Source: Planktothricoides raciborskii GIHE-MW2 (lineage in GTDB: Bacteria > Cyanobacteriota > Cyanobacteriia > Cyanobacteriales > Laspinemataceae). From it: a DNA stretch of 64,000 nucleotides. A program made the position numbers and the translations under genes. This document shows positions 36,891 through 45,577 of the stretch, piece after piece. The number at the start of each line of letters is the position of its first letter. Position 1 is the stretch's first letter. The stretch is taken from contig NZ_CP159837.1 of NCBI RefSeq assembly GCF_040564635.1, positions 1,243,001-1,307,000 of the forward strand. Reading direction: 5' to 3'. The notes under the pieces were generated by a model, which ran no database searches, was not told where the DNA came from, and was given only the letters and a program-made list of their open reading frames with translations.

Positions 36891-37427
36891 TCAACCAGGA
36901 GATTTTAAGCGAATGGCATAAACAAAGTTTTCTTTCAATTTGTAAACATAATGCTTTCTAATTATTTCCTTAATTCTATAGAAATTAGCCAACCATTTTA
37001 GGGTATGCCCGTAAATAATGCTGCGGTGGTTTTGCAGGCTTTCTGGAAATGAGAATAAACCGGGAAAAGTGGCAAAACCCAAATCATTAATCATAAGAAT
37101 CACAATCGGGTTGGCACTAATGGTGTAAATATTTCTGTTGCGGGCGATCGCCTCTTCACAGGCAGCATAAAATAAGCGTTTGCCAATTCCTTGACCGCGA
37201 TACGCTTCCCGGACATATAAAACAGCGATTTTTGTCCAATTTTGAGCAAAGTCACTATTTAAACTAACTCCCATGAGATGCCCATTGTCATCTTCCGCAA
37301 TGCGGATATTTTCCGCTTGCATCCATTCTGAGAATGTATAACCAACAATATAAGGAGTTCCCTGGATTTCTTTGACCAGTAAATTCGCTTCATCAGGGGT
37401 GACATTTCGTTGGATAATTTTTACCAT
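36891..37427 (-). CDS. GNAT family N-acetyltransferase
   Basis: The 178-residue protein carries the acetyl-CoA binding motif VREAYRGQGIGKRLF (about residues 72-86) after the beta-strand IAVLYV, as in GNAT enzymes. The C-terminal third (FYRIKEIIRKHYVYKLKENF) is basic and less conserved. The substrate is unknown. It is isolated: tRNA-Thr on one side and repeat sequence on the other. Confidence 0.85.
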   Translation of the reverse strand: MVKIIQRNVTPDEANLLVKEIQGTPYIVGYTFSEWMQAENIRIAEDDNGHLMGVSLNSDFAQNWTKIAVLYVREAYRGQGIGKRLFYAACEEAIARNRNIYTISANPIVILMINDLGFATFPGLFSFPESLQNHRSIIYGHTLKWLANFYRIKEIIRKHYVYKLKENFVYAIRLKSPG

Positions 37428-37459
37428 TGGTTTATTTTTAATTATTTTATATTATTTTA

Positions 37460-37640
37460 CATTACAGTGGGTATTCTTAGGTTGGGTTTCGTTACAAAAA
37501 GCCAACCTACAATTTTAGTAGGGGCGAAGGATTTCGGCAAATAGCTATTGGTTAAAACAATGAATTAACTGCCGGAATGCTTCGCCCAGTGGGTATTCGT
37601 AAGTTGGGTTTCGTTCCTCAACCAAACCTACAATTTTCTT
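37460..37640. repeat. Dispersed AGGTTGGGTTTCGTT repeat pair
   Basis: Two copies of CAGTGGGTATTCKTAGGTTGGG-like sequence (GGGTATTC then TTGGGTTTCGTT, near 37469 and 37590) surround a GGGGCGAAGGATTTCGGC unit and its GCCGGAATGCTTCGCCC partner. The same AACCCAACCTACGA text occurs at 53126-53215. No gene lies in 37428-37694. Confidence 0.6.
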
Positions 37641-37694
37641 TTATAAGGAAAGGGCGAATACAAATAATTAATAATTTAAATTATTAATTATTTG

Positions 37695-38144
37695 TTAATG
37701 GGCAATAATAAAAAAATTAGAGAAAAAAAACATGAATAACCCTAGATAAATGCTAAGATTTGCTTGGCAAATTCTTTTTAAGACATTCCAGGAATTATGT
37801 TGGTTTTCAAACTCTTGATAACTGACTTTAAATTTTGACAAACCATGAGAGGTTTCTTGGAAAACTGTTTCATAATGGTAAAATCCCCAAAAGATAATCA
37901 GTAAGACGATCGCCACCACAATCACCCCAATCCAAAACCAGGCTTGGGCTGCTTCAGATAAGACATTTTTATGGGCATAAAATTTATTGATACTGATGTG
38001 AAACAAAACGACAATAGCTAACCCAGAGAATAAGGACGTATAACGTTTGATTAAGTTAATTAGATCGTAGCAATATTTTTGAAAAATGTCAATGAGATGT
38101 TCGCGGATTACCGCATCTTTATGGGCTTTCACCGATGGATTCAA
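37695..38144 (-). CDS. Small membrane protein coupled to CHAT gene
   Basis: The 149-residue protein has three hydrophobic segments (SLFSGLAIVVLFHISI, WFWIGVIVVAIVLLIIFWGF, SIYLGLFMFFFSNFF) and no domain I recognise. Its start overlaps the end of the CHAT gene by 26 bp, so it is translated with it. A pairing of a membrane CHAT protease with a small multi-span protein suggests a membrane-acting partner (pore, inhibitor or anchor); that is inference. Confidence 0.75.
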   Translation of the reverse strand: MNPSVKAHKDAVIREHLIDIFQKYCYDLINLIKRYTSLFSGLAIVVLFHISINKFYAHKNVLSEAAQAWFWIGVIVVAIVLLIIFWGFYHYETVFQETSHGLSKFKVSYQEFENQHNSWNVLKRICQANLSIYLGLFMFFFSNFFIIAH

Positions 38145-39864
38145 TTTGATGTTTAATATTTAGGCTTTGCGATCGCAGTTGCAGCAAATCCTTAATTGCG
38201 GCATAACCAGCGCCCGCAAATACCCAGACCGCTAACCCAAAGTTAATTGTTGAATAAGGCAAATATAATAAGTAAGGGATATGATAGGTAAAAAAATTAT
38301 CTGCGGTTGAAAAAACCACCTGATATTTGTCCTTAAGGGCATTTGGCCCAGTCCAGAGATGGTGATCCAATAATAAACCAGCGATCGCCAATGAAAATAG
38401 GCCAATAAATACCCGGAATAAACTAAAAATTCCTATGGGGTCTTTCAGGGGGCGGCGAAAGGCAAAAAACTCTCTTGTTTCTTGAGAAAACTTACTAGCT
38501 ACCAGATAAATAATGCCGACAATTAATATCATACTTTGAGCCAGTTCCACAATCCAACTTTGTTTGCCAAAGGATGCTAACCAAGGTTCACTTTTGACTA
38601 AAACGTAACTGGCTAAAAGAGATAAGGTACTGATTATGGATAAATAAATACCGAGTTTAATGGCAAGTTTGGGCGCGATCGTGTCCCAATCAAGGGGCAG
38701 ATTATTCTGGTAATAATCCCTGAGGTAATTGACCGCAACTTCTGGGGAAATTGTGGGTGATAAATCTAAGGAAATACCGGAGTTTAACCATTCCTGCCAA
38801 GTGGGAGAAAACCCAGCGGGATTTTGAAAAATGACTGGCAACCAACTCACCCCAGGATATTGCTGATGAAAGGCATCTTCTAATACTCCCCTTGCATAAC
38901 GGACTGAGGCATAAAATGATTCATCATTGGCAAAAGACCAGAGAAATTCTTGCAAAAACTTGGTGGCTACTTCGTCCGGGACTGGTTCGCGCATGACAAT
39001 GCTTTGGGGTAAGTGCAATTGGGTGAGTTGATTGGCTAATCCCAAGCCATCACAAGAGTTGAAAATTGCCAGTTGTAGCCCGTTTTCGTTAATGGCAATA
39101 TCTAAGGCATTTTTTAAATCGGCGATCGCCATCCAGTCGGTTTTATTAAGTTTAAATCGGCCAATTTTCCCATGTTCATCACTTTGGGAATGACCGGCAA
39201 AAAAGAATATATGCCAGAATTCTTGGCGCAAGAGTTGCCGGAGTTGTTCTGGGGTGGGTTGTTGCAGAATGGTAATTTCCCCTTGGCGATCGCGCAACGC
39301 TTCTAAAACTTGTCGATCGATGTCTAGTTGCAGATGGGTAGCATCACCAAAAACTGCCAGAATTTTCACAGTTTTACTGGGGAAAATATCCCGATTCGGT
39401 CGCTGATAGCTGCGGGGACTTAAGGCAATATCTGTTTTCTTATAATTTCCCCTGGCAAATATATCCCAAGTATGCCAAGGAATTCGCCGTAAATCAATAT
39501 CCTCCGTTTCTAGCAAAATCCGAGTTTTTTCTTGGGTATTTTGCAGCAATAAATCCCGAATGTCGCGCCATTGCTTATCCCCATAATTTAGCCATTCATT
39601 CAAGCGATCGGTTAATTCTTGGGCAACTTGCGGATTTGGGGACACTACTTGACTAGAAATCGCTTCCAGTCTCGATGTTTTTACGGATTGAAAGTTAGAC
39701 CGCCATCGATTGAGTAATTCCGGGATGTCTGGGGCTGGTGGAAGGATGCCCGGAATTTGGATCTCGGTTTCCGTTGGCGGGTCATCACCCCGAATTTGCA
39801 ACAAAGCCCGAAATCCTTGCTCAAAATTGCCCTCTTGCAAAATTAGTATGACTAACTTGGCCAT
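38119..39864 (-). CDS. CHAT-domain caspase-like protease with C-terminal membrane domain
   Basis: The 581-residue protein has a CHAT peptidase domain in residues 110-350. The catalytic histidine is His225 in FFFAGHSQSDE and the cysteine is Cys271 in LAIFNSCDGLGLA. Both are intact. The region after residue 400 has four to five membrane spans (IYLSIISTLSLLASYVLV, SMILIVGIIYLVA, LFRVFIGLFSLAIAGLLL, TINFGLAVWVFAGAGY). CHAT proteases are caspase/separase relatives used in bacterial conflict and programmed-death systems. Here the gene follows DUF1822 and an effector-associated-domain gene in one operon. Activation likely cleaves a target at the membrane. Confidence 0.88.
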   Translation of the reverse strand: MAKLVILILQEGNFEQGFRALLQIRGDDPPTETEIQIPGILPPAPDIPELLNRWRSNFQSVKTSRLEAISSQVVSPNPQVAQELTDRLNEWLNYGDKQWRDIRDLLLQNTQEKTRILLETEDIDLRRIPWHTWDIFARGNYKKTDIALSPRSYQRPNRDIFPSKTVKILAVFGDATHLQLDIDRQVLEALRDRQGEITILQQPTPEQLRQLLRQEFWHIFFFAGHSQSDEHGKIGRFKLNKTDWMAIADLKNALDIAINENGLQLAIFNSCDGLGLANQLTQLHLPQSIVMREPVPDEVATKFLQEFLWSFANDESFYASVRYARGVLEDAFHQQYPGVSWLPVIFQNPAGFSPTWQEWLNSGISLDLSPTISPEVAVNYLRDYYQNNLPLDWDTIAPKLAIKLGIYLSIISTLSLLASYVLVKSEPWLASFGKQSWIVELAQSMILIVGIIYLVASKFSQETREFFAFRRPLKDPIGIFSLFRVFIGLFSLAIAGLLLDHHLWTGPNALKDKYQVVFSTADNFFTYHIPYLLYLPYSTINFGLAVWVFAGAGYAAIKDLLQLRSQSLNIKHQIESIGESP

Positions 39865-39907
39865 CAGTTTTTCAGACCTGTGAATTTGTGAATTATTTAG
39901 ATCAAAA

Positions 39908-40771
39908 TTAGATCGTAAAATTTTGGTTAATTATATCATTGTCTAAAGAAATTTTCACTGTAAACGGTTCCCCCTGGTCGCCTCTAAAGTCTAATTGTAA
40001 AAAACCGCTGGTGGCATTGGCGATCGCGGTGGTCAAAATCGGGTTTCTTTCTAGATCGAGGAGAGTTAATTCTAAATTTGCGGGCAAATGGTTGGAGGCT
40101 GGGGTAGGGTGGACTTGCACGCAAATCCGAGCTTTTGCCTCAGTTTCCTGGGCTAAAGCTATGACTAATACTAGGGAAATTCCGGCGATATTAATCCGCT
40201 GTCCCCCGATAATTTCTGCCTGCCAAGCCGATCGCCAACCAAAGGCTAACTGCATTTGAGTGGAACTTAATAATGAGGCGATCGCCTGCCAACCAGCGGA
40301 AAAAATATCGGGCCGCCATTGGCTTAAATTTACCGAATCTTCCATCGGCGCGATCGCTGCCACTGCTTCTACTGGTAGCCCGGCAATTTCGGTTAAATCA
40401 CCCCGATTAAATAGAGATTGAATGCGTTTAAATCCTGCTTCACTGCCAGCAAATTCGATGATAATCGATCCTGCGGTTATATTCATTATATTTTGAGCGT
40501 CGTCCCCAGCAATTTCACGAACTACAGTTTGAATTTTTTTGAGTGATTCTGGGGTTAATTCGGCTAAATTACCATAAAGCTTGATTTGCCAGCGAACAAT
40601 TTTATGATTTCCCTGCTGTTCTATTTCAGCGGTTAATTGATAGTCATAATTTGCTGAGGCAATCGCCGCATCCCGGTTCTCTGGGATAGTCTCTTCATCC
40701 CCTCGATGATTTGGGCGATCGCTGGAATATAATGACTTTTTAAACCACTGTTTTTCTAAAATAAAATTCAT
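39908..40771 (-). CDS. DUF1822 family protein with effector-associated-like domain
   Basis: The 287-residue protein has two parts. Residues 45-135 resemble a cyanobacterial effector-associated adaptor domain (IKLYGNLAELTPESLKKIQ, then ITAGSIIIEFAGSEAGFKRIQSLFNRG with DLTEIAGLPVEAV). Residues 145-287 are the DUF1822 domain (NLSQWRPDIFSAGWQAIASL, ICVQVHPTPASNHLPANLEL, FRGDQGEPFTVKISL). DUF1822 genes often sit beside CHAT or STAND genes in cyanobacteria. Its job may be to recognise a trigger and hand it to the CHAT protease 43 bp downstream. No strong ribosome binding site is visible; the preceding gene ends 6 bp upstream, so coupling is likely. Confidence 0.8.
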   Translation of the reverse strand: MNFILEKQWFKKSLYSSDRPNHRGDEETIPENRDAAIASANYDYQLTAEIEQQGNHKIVRWQIKLYGNLAELTPESLKKIQTVVREIAGDDAQNIMNITAGSIIIEFAGSEAGFKRIQSLFNRGDLTEIAGLPVEAVAAIAPMEDSVNLSQWRPDIFSAGWQAIASLLSSTQMQLAFGWRSAWQAEIIGGQRINIAGISLVLVIALAQETEAKARICVQVHPTPASNHLPANLELTLLDLERNPILTTAIANATSGFLQLDFRGDQGEPFTVKISLDNDIINQNFTI

Positions 40772-40777
40772 AATTTT

Positions 40778-41128
40778 TTATAAATTTTGGCTGGTTAAAT
40801 CTAAATACAATGATAATTTTTCGGCTTTTGCCCCTGTTTTCACCTGGCGCAGGTCGGTTAATATTTGCAATTCCTCTAAATGGGCGATCGCATCTTGAAT
40901 TTCTGCTTTCTTTTTCTCACTAGGGTAGGGCATTTTTGTCATTAACTTAACTATATTTGCTTTAGTAGTGTAATGAACCAATAACCGATAGCGATCGCGC
41001 TGACCTACTTGCCATTCTACCTGGAGAAGTTCCGGGGAATAATTGCGGCTATCCAGCAAAACTTGCAAAAACCTACTCACCCGTTCCCTGGGAATTTTTC
41101 CCCAAGTCAAGTTTTTTCTTTGCGGCAT
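40778..41128 (-). CDS. Small effector-associated-type adaptor domain protein
   Basis: From the chosen ATG the protein is 116 residues. It resembles the stand-alone form of a domain common at the N-terminus of cyanobacterial STAND/CHAT proteins: WGKIPRERVSRFLQVLLDSR, LQVEWQVGQRDRYRLLVHYT, then IQDAIAHLEELQILTDLRQ and a short beta tail (KLSLYLDL). The start at 41128 is decided by a perfect GGAGGTGAG ribosome binding site; the longer frame to 41191 has none. It is the first gene of the CHAT operon, where a free adaptor domain would recruit or gate the effector. Confidence 0.7.
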   Translation of the reverse strand: MPQRKNLTWGKIPRERVSRFLQVLLDSRNYSPELLQVEWQVGQRDRYRLLVHYTTKANIVKLMTKMPYPSEKKKAEIQDAIAHLEELQILTDLRQVKTGAKAEKLSLYLDLTSQNL

Positions 41129-41453
41129 TCTCACCTCCAAATATAACCACAGGTAAATCAACAGGTCAATCATGGGCGAAGGAAGCATCACTGTAAAAAA
41201 TTCTGGCTTTTAATCCATCTAACTTCTGCGGTCATGCTTCGCCCCTACAGATATATTTACAATGCAGGGGATGATCCCAACAGGTCTAATCATCTGGGAG
41301 ATCCCATATGAATTTCCGGCATCCCAGAGACGGAACCCTTAAATTATAAGGCTTTATCAGCAATTTTCATCACGATTCTGGGAGTATTGACTTGTTTTTG
41401 CCTCCCAATTGATGCTTTTTATTAGCGTTTTTTAGGCAGTAGGCATCATTGTT

Positions 41454-41960
41454 ATGTCATTTTTTAACAAAATTAAACAACTAGACCTAGGTCCGATCGC
41501 ATATAAATTGATGCACCCAGAAACTGGGGAAGGATTAACTTATCAGCAAGTGAATCGCGCTTTAAGCCGTTATTTGATGTTTCTGGGTTTAATTTATCTT
41601 TATCCTAATGTAGCGATCGCCCCGAACCGAGAAATCGATCACGTTTGGCATCAACATATTTTAGATACCAGCAAATATGCCCAAGATTGTCAAATGTTAT
41701 TTGGTCGGTTTATCCATCATTTTCCTTATTTTGGCATTCGCGATGAGGGCGATCGACAACAACTCAATGCTGCATTTGCCCAAACAGAAGCATTATTTGA
41801 AAAACACTTTGGCATCAACCTCGCTGAAGCCGAATCCAGCAACTCAGAAGACTCTAGCAATGATGCTAAAAAACCGGGAGTTTGCGTGTTAGTAGAACAT
41901 ACCAATGCCATGCGACCATCAGTAGATATTAAAGTAGAAATTAGCGACTTTTTTGGGTAA
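41454..41960 (+). CDS. Glycine-rich domain-containing protein-like (GRDP/DUF1399-like) protein
   Basis: The 168-residue protein has the DUF1399-like core: YLMFLGLIYLYPNVAIAPNREIDHVWHQHILDTSKY, whose DHVWHxHIL motif is the family hallmark, followed by FIHHFPYFGIRDEGD. The C-terminal 50 residues are Ser/Asn-rich and not conserved. Function of the bacterial members is unknown. It stands divergently between the CHAT operon and the broken STAND gene. In 41192-41453 I see no gene or clear element. Confidence 0.8.
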   Translation: MSFFNKIKQLDLGPIAYKLMHPETGEGLTYQQVNRALSRYLMFLGLIYLYPNVAIAPNREIDHVWHQHILDTSKYAQDCQMLFGRFIHHFPYFGIRDEGDRQQLNAAFAQTEALFEKHFGINLAEAESSNSEDSSNDAKKPGVCVLVEHTNAMRPSVDIKVEISDFFG

Positions 41961-41987
41961 TTTGTTGACATAAATCTGCCAGAGTAA

Positions 41988-42076
41988 GGACACGGCAATG
42001 CCGTGTCCTTTGGGCGAAGCATTCGCGCATGAATTTTAACGATTTATCCACAGGATGTAGGCGCGAATGCTTCGCC
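41988..42076. repeat. Nested palindromes GGACACGGC and GGGCGAAGCATTCGCGC
   Basis: GGACACGGCAATGCCGTGTCC (an adjacent-arm palindrome at about 41988-42008, 21 nt in all) is followed by GGGCGAAGCATTCGCGC (42012-42028), whose exact complement is at 42060-42076. The GCGAATGCTTCGCCC family appears again near 37.6 and 50.35-50.45 kb, so this is a dispersed REP-like element. Confidence 0.75.
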
Positions 42077-42303
42077 CCCCTACATTGGTAAAACTCATCA
42101 CCGTTTTTTCCCTCTTGATCATCGGTTGCCAAATTAATTACCCCATAAATCAACCCATCCGCTGCCAAATTAATTACCCCATCAATCAACCCATCCGTTG
42201 CCAACACCCAAAGAATCCCTACCCAAAGAATCCCTACCCAAAGAATCCCTACCCAAAGAATCCCTACCCAAAGAATCCCTACCCAACAACCACTCTAAAA
42301 TGA
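42067..42303 (+). CDS. Possible small lipoprotein with PKNPY repeats
   Basis: A 78-residue frame begins inside the preceding palindrome with LVKLITVFSLLIIGCQ, which looks like a lipoprotein signal ending in a lipobox cysteine. It then has two copies of a 12-residue unit (NYPINQPIRCQI) and five copies of PKNPY. Both DNA repeat units (36 and 15 bp) are multiples of three. There is no ribosome binding site and the start lies in a repeat, so this may be a chance frame. Confidence 0.3.
   Translation: MLRPPTLVKLITVFSLLIIGCQINYPINQPIRCQINYPINQPIRCQHPKNPYPKNPYPKNPYPKNPYPKNPYPTTTLK
42128..42280 (+). repeat. Two tandem repeat arrays (36-mer x2, 15-mer x5)
   Basis: A 36-bp unit is present twice (42128-42163 and 42164-42199, three mismatches). 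It is followed by five exact copies of ACCCAAAGAATCCCT (42206-42280). The array lies just beyond the stop of the minus-strand STAND pseudogene. Confidence 0.95.
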
Positions 42304-42705
42304 CAAAAACTCATCCATTTCTGCCACTTCTCGCCGCATCAATAAATGGCGAAAATCTTCCCTAGCTAAAGCAGCCCAATATTTTGCTTCTTGCCAATTT
42401 TTTTGGGCTTTTTTCAATAAGGCAAATGCCCGCTTACAAAAAGCCAAACAACGGCGATCGCCATTCTTTTCCACCTCTGGTAAAGCCTCTTTTAACAAAA
42501 CCTCAGCTTTTGGAAGTAAATTCAGGCTAATGGCAACCAAAGCTAACCAAATTTGGCAAAAAATCATCGCTCGATGCCAACCAGTTTTCCTAGCTTCTTC
42601 TGCGGCTTTTTCATATTTGCGCTGGAATAAACTCGGCTTTTTTAAAATGCAGTTCCCCGCGATAGTAAAGAATTTGAATGGGAATTCGGGGATGTCTGGG
42701 GTCAT
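42295..42705 (-). pseudogene. STAND NTPase pseudogene, C-terminal fragment (TPR-like)
   Basis: The 3' part of a broken gene. From about 42630 downward the frame reads YEKAAEEARKTGWHRAMIFCQIWL and AEVLLKEALPEVEKN, helical repeats of the TPR type that end NB-ARC proteins. It continues the preceding fragment after one extra base in the A-run at about 42618-42620: removing one A joins FIPAQ to YEKAAEEA. The first 25 residues of this frame (upstream of the join) are spurious. Ends before the 15-mer array. Confidence 0.65.
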
Positions 42706-43903
42706 TAGGGGGCAGATTTTGGTACAATTTAGTCACTTCACTAAACCATTGATTAGCAGCGCTTTCATTTTGTTGATGAACCTGGAGCACTGCCATGTCC
42801 AAGGCTAAATTGATGCTAATGGTTAGTTGATAAGTTTGACATAGTTGCCAAGCCTGGTTTAACAGTTGGGTTGCTTCTTGTCGATCTTCCGGTTGATCTA
42901 GTAAAATTAGGGTGCGACTTTTATCCCCGATCGCCTCTACCACCGTCAGCCAATCGGCTCGGTTTTCCGCTGTTTCTCGCCACCAATCCATCCAGCGCAA
43001 CCGTTCCGACCAATATCCAGCAAAATGGGTATAGCCTTTAAGGTATTGCCAAAATTGACCAAAATCTTCATAGCGATCTGCCATAATTGTCCATTCGATC
43101 GCTTCACTTATATTTTCCCATTCTTGGTCTAATTCTGTAAATTCACTCCATTCTTGTGCATCGGTTTTGCCATACTTTTGGCAATAGTTTAAATACCATT
43201 TCACCCAGCGATCGCGGGCAAGTTTCTCGAAGTTGGGATAACTTTGGAGTTCAGTTAATACATAACCCCGCGTCAAGGGCAACATTTGATAGCGTCCTTG
43301 ATGCAGTTTCACCAGAAATAACTGTTGCAACGGGGCAAAATGATTCAGGTCGGGAACATTCCCTACTGCGCTGACAGCTTCTGGTAAAGCAGGATTGGGA
43401 AAAATAGCCAAAGCCATGAGCAGAAAATGGGGCGGTTTTTCCCGCAAAGGAATCACCGAACCCTGGAAACAATAGCGGGCAATTTCTCCGTCGGAGTGAT
43501 TCAAATTGGCGATCGCTTCAGTGAAATGATAACCGGCACTCAGTTGACCAATAGTATAAACAATTGCCGCCGGAATTCCCCCGGTAGTGGTATAAATGAC
43601 CTCCGCTTGTTTAGGCGTAACCGGGATATCTTTTTCCTGGGCGTGATGGTTGATTAAATGCAGGCTATCTTTTTTATTAAAACATTCTAGGCGAATCGAA
43701 ACATCTAATAAAGCTTGTTGACGGCTAGTAATCAATACTTTTACCGTAGGGGGCGCTTCAAGTAAAAAAGAACGCACATCATTTAAATCTGCCGCTGTTT
43801 CCAGATTATCGATCATTAATAAAGTGCGTTGATAAGATAAGCAATCCAGAATTTCCTCCAGTTGGCGATCGCTATCTCCCATCAGTAGATCGTGACGTTG
43901 CAA
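42611..43903 (-). pseudogene. STAND NTPase pseudogene, NB-ARC middle fragment
   Basis: Central part of the broken gene: Walker B in TLLMIDNLETA, sensor region VKVLITSRQQALLD, GxP-type TTGGIPAAIVYTIGQL, winged-helix and ARC region (MLPLTRGYVLTEL), then helical repeats to FKKAEFIPAQ. The frame is really open above the first methionine to about 43938 (EIFRTIARTLQRHDLL), which joins the N-terminal fragment after a single missing base. It ends at a TGA caused by the second frameshift. Together the pieces make a protein of about 798 residues. Confidence 0.7.
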
Positions 43904-44688
43904 AGTACGGGCGATCGTGCGGAAAATTTCTGACTATTCTCTTTTTTTAACCGAGGTAAAATACCCGTACTCGTGAGTCGGTGGGGTTTCGCCGAAGTAA
44001 AAATCATCGCGTCAAAATTCGGCGATTCTGCTGACTCTAAAAAAGCATAAGCCGCTTCCACAATTAACGTAGTTTTGCCTGCCCCACCAATTCCTTCAAC
44101 GCTAATGCGATGGATGCGACTATCCCAAGATAAGAGTTTCAGCAAGCGATTCAATTGTTTTTCGTGACCGATAAAAGTAGTGTGATCGCGGGTGGGGAGG
44201 TTTTGGTAAATCCGTTGTGGAGGGAAAAAATTTCCCATCGCCCTTTGTCCCCCTCTTAATAATAGGAGTTGGGGTAATAGGGGTTGGGTGAATCCTGTAG
44301 TCATGGGTTGGTTTCCCTTCCCTGGGTTTCCTCTGTCGTCGGGTTGGGAGTATCCATCCGAGGTAAATTCCCCAGGATATTCTCTGAGCAAAGCTTGTCG
44401 CAGTTTTGGTAGTATTTCTTTTTTTAGAATGGTTTTCGTATTTGCATCCACGACCCCCACTTTTTTCAAAGCAGCAGTTAATTTTCTCCGCAATTTGGGA
44501 GAAATTGTTTGCCTGAGATAATCGGGGGTGAATTTGATGGATTTATCGCTAGTTATTTGTTCATAACTGCGATCGCTGATGATGCCTTGGAGGGTGATCT
44601 TCTCTAAATCAGAGAAAATTTCATTAGTCGTTCGTTCGAGTAACTGTTGGGCAAAGGCGAAAAGTTCTTGCACTTCTTCTTGATTCAT
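43882..44688 (-). pseudogene. STAND NTPase pseudogene, N-terminal wHTH and P-loop fragment
   Basis: N-terminal part of the broken gene. Residues 1-110 carry the cyanobacterial helix-turn-helix domain found before NB-ARC domains (GIISDRSYEQITSDKSIKFT, YLRQTISPKLRRKLTAALKK). A linker follows, then FIGHEKQLNRLLKLL and the P-loop EGIGGAGKTTLIVEAA. The frame slips near 43935 and ends in nonsense (QKFSARSPVLCN). The slip is not at the A7 run: a -1 shift there would meet TAG at once. So this is a true one-base loss or a sequencing error, not programmed frameshifting. Such proteins are sensors in conflict systems. Confidence 0.7.
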
Positions 44689-45024
44689 GGGTCAAAAAAA
44701 TTAAACGGTTTGCGGTTGATAGCTGACAGTTGATGGGGGTGCAACGAAGATACATATATAGAATGCACCCATTGACGGTTATTTTTTGTCCTTGGTCATT
44801 GGTCATAAGTCCTTTGTCTGTATTTAAATCTACAAAAATGTTAAACATTAAAAAATATTTATGCAACTGGGATTTGGTTGGCGATGAAAGGGTTTGCTAA
44901 GGGCTACCCTAGCAAGTTAAATACATTCAGAACCCAGGGCGGAAATATCTCCGTATTTTTGCGGAGATATTCAATGTTTTTGCCTGAAAATAAACTTTAC
45001 AAAAGTTTACAAAAGTTACCGTTA

Positions 45025-45307
45025 GCGACATTTTGCGACATGGGAAAAATGTCGCAAATTTTTCGAGCGGCAAGGCCAAAAGAGGCGATCGCCGCTTCAG
45101 TCCTAGGCTACACAAAGGATTTAGGCTAAGGCTGATGATAATTATACCGCAATTGTCCACCAAAAATTAGATAAATTTAGTAATGATTTTCATCGACATT
45201 TTTAATGGTTATTTAAAGTGTTGGTAAAATGTCGAAAAATGTCGAAAAATGTCGCAAAATGTCGCAATACATGGGTCTTGACAGTTGATTTTTAGATCGG
45301 TTAACAT
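45025..45307 (+). promoter_or_regulatory. ATGTCGC operator arrays with sigma70 promoter, copy A
   Basis: GCGACAT sites at 45025 and 45035 and a facing ATGTCGC at 45049 form an upstream cluster. A second cluster has ATGTCGA/C at 45229, 45239, 45249 and 45259, exactly 10 bp apart. The last one ends 12 nt before TTGACA (45278-45283), which is followed after 17 nt by TTAACAT (45301-45307). The geometry repeats at 49726-50009. It is likely the promoter of the secreted-protein gene at 45578. The spacer 44689-45577 has no other gene. Confidence 0.75.
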
Positions 45308-45577
45308 CGGTGTTAAGAAATTAAAAAGTTAATCAGCGGTCGATTAAAACACGACACAAGCAAAGGGGCTTTACCAAAAATTTGACTCATGGCTTTACCG
45401 GGGAATTATCTATTTAGGGAATTGAAGGTCAGCCTTGGCAATTTTTCGGTTAATTCTTTTCGTTACTGTAAGACAGTTTTTCCGTATTTTTAAGTCAGAA
45501 CCAGGGAACGAGTTTAAGTCGAAAAATGCGATGGGCGATCGTTGTGCTGTAATTTCTGTAATTAAGGAGTTTTTTCT

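Noticed and set aside
42128-42280. CRISPR array
   Set aside because: The 36-bp unit occurs only twice with no spacer between copies, and the 15-mers are contiguous; these are simple tandem repeats and no cas gene is present.
43935-43960. Programmed -1 frameshift at the A7 run in the STAND gene
   Set aside because: A -1 shift at the run reads into a TAG two codons later; the productive join must lie downstream of that stop, so a real indel is the better explanation.
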